Assembly: GCA_947627395.1 (NCBI GenBank)
Contig: CANQVW010000058.1
Coordinates: 1 to 9,351, forward strand
Source: an uncultured Bacilli bacterium
GTDB lineage: Bacteria; Bacillota_I; Bacilli_A; ML615J-28; CAG-698
Direction of reading: 5' to 3'
Length of the DNA: 9,351 nucleotides
Numbering within the stretch: position 1 is the stretch's first letter; every line of letters starts with the position of its first letter. The notes beneath the pieces are model-generated. The model made no database searches and was not told the DNA's origin. It worked only from the letters and a program-made list of their open reading frames with translations. A program made the translations under genes and the position numbers. Positions 7,470-9,351 of the stretch are shown here, piece after piece.

Positions 7470-8051
7470 TTACCACCCCCTTGCTTTATTTTTACTTTCA
7501 ATGACTTCATCAATGAGTCCATACTCTTGAGCTTGTTTGGCTGTCATAATTGTATCTCGATCGGTATCTTTTCGAATGGTTTTAATAGATTGTCCCGTAT
7601 TTTGAGATAAAATCAAATTTAAACGTTGTCTAACTTTTTCAATGTGATTCGCAGCAATGATAATATCTGAAGCTTGTCCTTGTGCTCCACCTAAGGGTTG
7701 GTGAATCGTCACTTCACAATTTTCAGTTGCTCTTCTCATGCCTTTTGTTCCTGAAGAGAGTAAAAAAGCGGCCATACTAGCAGCCATTCCTACTCCTATA
7801 GTTTCAATTTTTGCTTCAACATAATTCATGGTATCGTAAATTGCCATTCCTTCAGAAACACTTCCTCCAGGACTGTTAATTTGAATCGTAATCACTCTTT
7901 CTTCTAAAGGTACATTTTCTGTCTTGAATTTGTCATCTAAATATTGTAATTGATTGATGACTTTTTCTGACATAATAGAATCAATGACACCAAAAAGATT
8001 GATTACATTTCTGTTTAGGGAATATTCCCATGTAAATTTTTCTTTGTTCAT
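7470..8051 (-). CDS. ClpP-family serine protease (peptidase family S14), divergent paralogue
   Basis: A 193-residue ClpP-type protease. Family members form a double-ring chamber that cuts polypeptides fed to it by an AAA+ unfoldase. The oxyanion motif INSPGGSV is at 58-65, the nucleophile Ser92 in GMAASMAAF, His117 in IHQPLGGAQGQ, and Asp166 in DRDTIMTA. The spacings Ser-His 25 and His-Asp 49 are identical to E. coli ClpP, so it should be catalytically competent. It differs from housekeeping ClpP in three ways. The N-terminus is about 13 residues shorter, without the ERxYDIYSRL axial segment. There are about seven extra residues around 41-50. The strand before INSPGG reads ITIQ, so the position of the conserved docking tyrosine (Tyr62 in E. 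coli) is Gln57. The ATG has a strong AGGAGGA site (8056-8062). It is the first gene of the four-gene operon. I give no symbol because the main clpP is probably elsewhere. Confidence 0.95.
   Translation of the reverse strand: MNKEKFTWEYSLNRNVINLFGVIDSIMSEKVINQLQYLDDKFKTENVPLEERVITIQINSPGGSVSEGMAIYDTMNYVEAKIETIGVGMAASMAAFLLSSGTKGMRRATENCEVTIHQPLGGAQGQASDIIIAANHIEKVRQRLNLILSQNTGQSIKTIRKDTDRDTIMTAKQAQEYGLIDEVIESKNKARGW
7473..7481 (-). promoter_or_regulatory. ribosome binding site inside the ClpP-like C-terminus
   Basis: AGGGGGTGG encodes the final Arg-Gly-Trp of the protease and lies 4 nt before the ATG at 7468. It decides the start of the 543-residue gene and points to coupled translation. Confidence 0.75.
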
Positions 8052-8101
8052 ACTTTCCTCCTATTTTTCTTTGACTTTTTTGGGCCATATTTCATACGCT
8101 T

Positions 8102-8113
8102 AATATACTATCA
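8102..8113 (-). promoter_or_regulatory. candidate promoter -10 region of the four-gene cassette
   Basis: The 140-bp gap before the ClpP-like gene contains TGATAGTATATT on the minus strand. This can be read as an extended -10 (TG, one base, TAGTAT) or as TATATT (5 of 6 to consensus). No good -35 box lies at the expected distance, so the call is tentative. A terminator lies just upstream, so a promoter is expected in this gap. Confidence 0.4.
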
Positions 8114-8174
8114 CATCTTTAAAAAATGCTTTTTTCTTTTCACAAGTTTTTACCTTTGAATGCAAACTGTAAAT

Positions 8175-8218
8175 AAAAAAACTATGAATCACTTATTCCT
8201 GTATGTGATTCGATAGTT
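8175..8218 (-). terminator. Rho-independent terminator overlapping the methyltransferase stop codon
   Basis: A 13-bp stem (8180-8192 with 8205-8218, one bulged base) has a 12-nt loop and ends in a run of six or more T on the minus strand. The TAA stop at 8193-8195 lies in the loop, so the upstream arm encodes the last residues of the protein. It should largely isolate the four-gene cassette from the ribosomal-protein transcript. Confidence 0.8.
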
Positions 8219-8816
8219 CTTCTTTCTTTATACTTTGAAATATAAAATATCCATTTTTTTTGAATCGAACACAAACATGGTTGAAAACTTCTTTACATAA
8301 TTCTTCCATGGATAAAGCTCCTTGCTTTTTTTGAATGACCATAATCAAGCTTCCATTGTTGTTTAATTTATGAAATCCTTCTATAACGATACTGTGGACA
8401 ACTTTTTTCCCAGCACGAATTGGTGGATTGGTAATTATTAAATCATATGTTTGGTGTACATTTTCATAAACATTACTTTCATAAATATGAACATTGGATA
8501 AATGGTTTTGTTCTTGATTTTTTTTAGCTAAGGCAAGAGCTCTTGTGTTGATGTCAATCATATCGACTTGTGATTTGGGAAACATGGAGGCCAAAGATAA
8601 CCCAATGATTCCTATTCCACAGCCTACATCTAATATAGAAGTAGGAGATATAGAAAAATCCATATGCTGCAACAACAAATGAGTTCCAAAGTCTACACGA
8701 TCTTTGGAAAAAACACCATTATCAGAGGTAAAGGTGAGAGTTTTAGAACCGTAAGTATAAGTAAAGGTTCTTTCTTTTGAGGTAACATTGGGATCATTGA
8801 TATAGTAATGGCTCAT
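8193..8816 (-). CDS. class I SAM-dependent methyltransferase, RsmC/YbxB type
   Basis: A 207-residue methyltransferase. The SAM-binding motif I is LDVGCGIGIIGL at 62-73, the post-I acidic strand is DMIDIN at 85-90, and motif IV is NPPIRAGK at 130-137. NPP-type motifs act on the exocyclic amino group of bases, and the RsmC family makes N2-methylguanosine in 16S rRNA (G1207 in E. coli). GVFSKDRVDFGT (34-45) is the usual lead-in to this domain. Its length matches the short Firmicute form (B. subtilis YbxB), which lacks the N-terminal half of E. coli RsmC. The position right after rplL is where ybxB sits in B. subtilis, which supports the family call. The AGGAGA ribosome site (8821-8826) follows directly on the rplL terminator hairpin, so expression probably depends on read-through. 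The target base is inferred from family, not seen. Confidence 0.92.
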   Translation of the reverse strand: MSHYYINDPNVTSKERTFTYTYGSKTLTFTSDNGVFSKDRVDFGTHLLLQHMDFSISPTSILDVGCGIGIIGLSLASMFPKSQVDMIDINTRALALAKKNQEQNHLSNVHIYESNVYENVHQTYDLIITNPPIRAGKKVVHSIVIEGFHKLNNNGSLIMVIQKKQGALSMEELCKEVFNHVCVRFKKNGYFIFQSIKKEELSNHIQE

Positions 8817-8834
8817 AGTTTCTCCTTTTTAGGT

Positions 8835-8868
8835 TAAAAATAGAAGTCTAGTTTAACCAGACTTCTAT
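8835..8868 (-). terminator. terminator or attenuator after rplL
   Basis: A perfect 10-bp stem (8840-8849 with 8859-8868) with a 9-nt loop is followed on the minus strand by five T, starting 6 nt after the rplL stop. As in other bacteria, it probably lowers expression of the downstream gene relative to the abundant L7/L12 mRNA. Confidence 0.85.
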
Positions 8869-8874
8869 ATTTTA

Positions 8875-9240
8875 TTATTTCATTTCGACAACAGCTCCAG
8901 CTTCTTCTAACTTAGCTTTAATTGCATTTCCTTCGTCTGGATTAACGCCTTCTTTAATAGCTTTAGGTGCAGCATCTACTAAGTCCTTTGCTTCTTTTAA
9001 TCCTAAACCTGTTAATTCTCTGACAACTTTGATAACAGCAATTTTGTTAGCTCCAATTTCTTTTAAGATAACATTGACTGTTGAAGGTCCTTCTTCTTCT
9101 TCAGCAGCAACAGCAGCAACAGCTACAGGAGCAGCAGCAGTAACACCGAACTCTTCTTCAATTGCTTTAACAAGTTCATTTAATTCTAAAACTGTCATTT
9201 CTTTTAAAGATGCGATAAATTCGCTAACATTAATTTTCAT
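8875..9240 (-). CDS. rplL: 50S ribosomal protein L7/L12
   Basis: A complete 121-residue L7/L12, the stalk protein present in several copies on the 50S subunit, where it recruits and stimulates translation GTPases. The N-terminal dimerisation helices (about 1-32) bind L10. They are followed by an Ala/Val/Glu-rich hinge (about 33-50, AAAPVAVAAVAAEEEE) and the globular C-terminal domain, with the conserved factor-binding stretch VIKVVRELTGLGLKEAKDLV. Length and domain order are normal. The AAGGAGGA ribosome site (9247-9254) is near ideal, as expected for a very highly expressed gene. It lies 22 nt after the rplJ stop, in the usual rplJ-rplL order, and is closed by a strong hairpin. Confidence 0.99.
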   Translation of the reverse strand: MKINVSEFIASLKEMTVLELNELVKAIEEEFGVTAAAPVAVAAVAAEEEEGPSTVNVILKEIGANKIAVIKVVRELTGLGLKEAKDLVDAAPKAIKEGVNPDEGNAIKAKLEEAGAVVEMK

Positions 9241-9262
9241 TTTAAATCCTCCTTATTTATTC

Positions 9263-9351
9263 TTATTGTTCTTTTTCGGCAACAGCTTTAACCGCACACG
9301 CTAAATTGCGGATTGGTGCTTGTAATACACTTAATAGCATAGATAACATTC
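9263..9351 (-). CDS. rplJ: 50S ribosomal protein L10 (3' end only)
   Basis: The last 28 codons of L10 are present. The visible C-terminus, MLSMLLSVLQAPIRNLACAV followed by KAVAEKEQ and TAA, matches the C-terminal helix of Firmicute L10, the part next to the helices that bind L7/L12 dimers. L10 anchors the L7/L12 stalk to 23S rRNA and in many bacteria represses its own mRNA; the leader where that would happen is outside the window. Confidence 0.95.
   Translation of the reverse strand, partial: MLSMLLSVLQAPIRNLACAVKAVAEKEQ

Noticed and set aside
7469..7522. Longer N-terminus of the 543-residue protein starting at 7522
   Set aside because: It would lie within the ClpP-like coding region with no ribosome site; the ATG at 7468 has one and follows the ClpP stop by 1 nt.
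3275..8051. A complete integrative conjugative element
   Set aside because: No integrase, relaxase, VirB4, channel proteins, attachment repeats or tRNA target is visible; only the VirD4-like ATPase recalls such elements.
8125..8145. A-run/T-run near-palindrome in the gap before the protease gene as a terminator or operator
   Set aside because: It is a simple A/T stretch around GC with no stable G-C stem and no second copy; it is not distinguishable from base composition.
9061..9150. GCA/ACA-type short repeat in rplL as a microsatellite
   Set aside because: It is the normal coding of the Ala-rich L7/L12 hinge.
9029..9304. Plus-strand 91-codon ORF opposite rplL
   Set aside because: Its Ser/Ala/Thr-rich product is the antisense reading of the L7/L12 Ala-rich hinge, and it has no ribosome site.

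Overview
The window comes from a low-GC Gram-positive bacterium (Bacillota). Every gene is on the minus strand. The core proteins (ribosomal proteins L10 and L7/L12, RpoB) look Firmicute-like. The opening of RpoB, with its VELPNLIEIQTKSF motif, and the strong A+T bias suggest the Erysipelotrichia or a relative of the Mollicutes; the exact taxon cannot be read from the sequence. The genetic code appears standard, because TGA ends the 543-residue gene and Trp is written TGG.

Layout in transcription order (high to low coordinates). (1) The 3' end of rplJ (9263-9351) and complete rplL (8875-9240), followed by a strong hairpin terminator (8835-8868). (2) A class I SAM methyltransferase of the RsmC/YbxB type (8193-8816), the usual resident between rplL and rpoB in Firmicutes; its own terminator overlaps its stop codon. 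(3) An inserted, tightly packed four-gene cassette (3275-8051): a ClpP-like serine protease with an intact catalytic triad; a 543-residue protein with a Sel1-like repeat and what looks like an AAA+ module without its ATP-binding motif; a VirD4/TraG-type hexameric ATPase without membrane segments; and a small protein with two winged-helix segments resembling FtsK gamma. The three internal junctions are a 1-nt gap, a 14-nt overlap and a 2-nt gap, and each downstream Shine-Dalgarno sequence lies inside the preceding gene, so the four proteins are probably made together. The cassette ends in a terminator at 3236-3269. (4) rpoB, from a TTG start at 3124 to the window edge (about 1041 codons), with its own near-perfect SigA promoter (TTGACA-17-TATAAT) and a leader containing a 9- or 14-codon mini-ORF whose stop overlaps the rpoB start.

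The main point of interest is the cassette. It joins a proteolytic chamber protein, a possible pseudo-AAA+ partner, a DNA-pump-type ATPase and a candidate DNA-reading protein, with no relaxase, integrase, VirB4 or secretion-channel gene in the window, and it sits in one of the most conserved loci of the bacterial chromosome. I do not recognise this combination as a named system. A working hypothesis is a chromosomal DNA- or protein-translocation machine coupled to proteolysis. Homology beyond ClpP and the VirD4-like ATPase is inferred from motif patterns read by eye.
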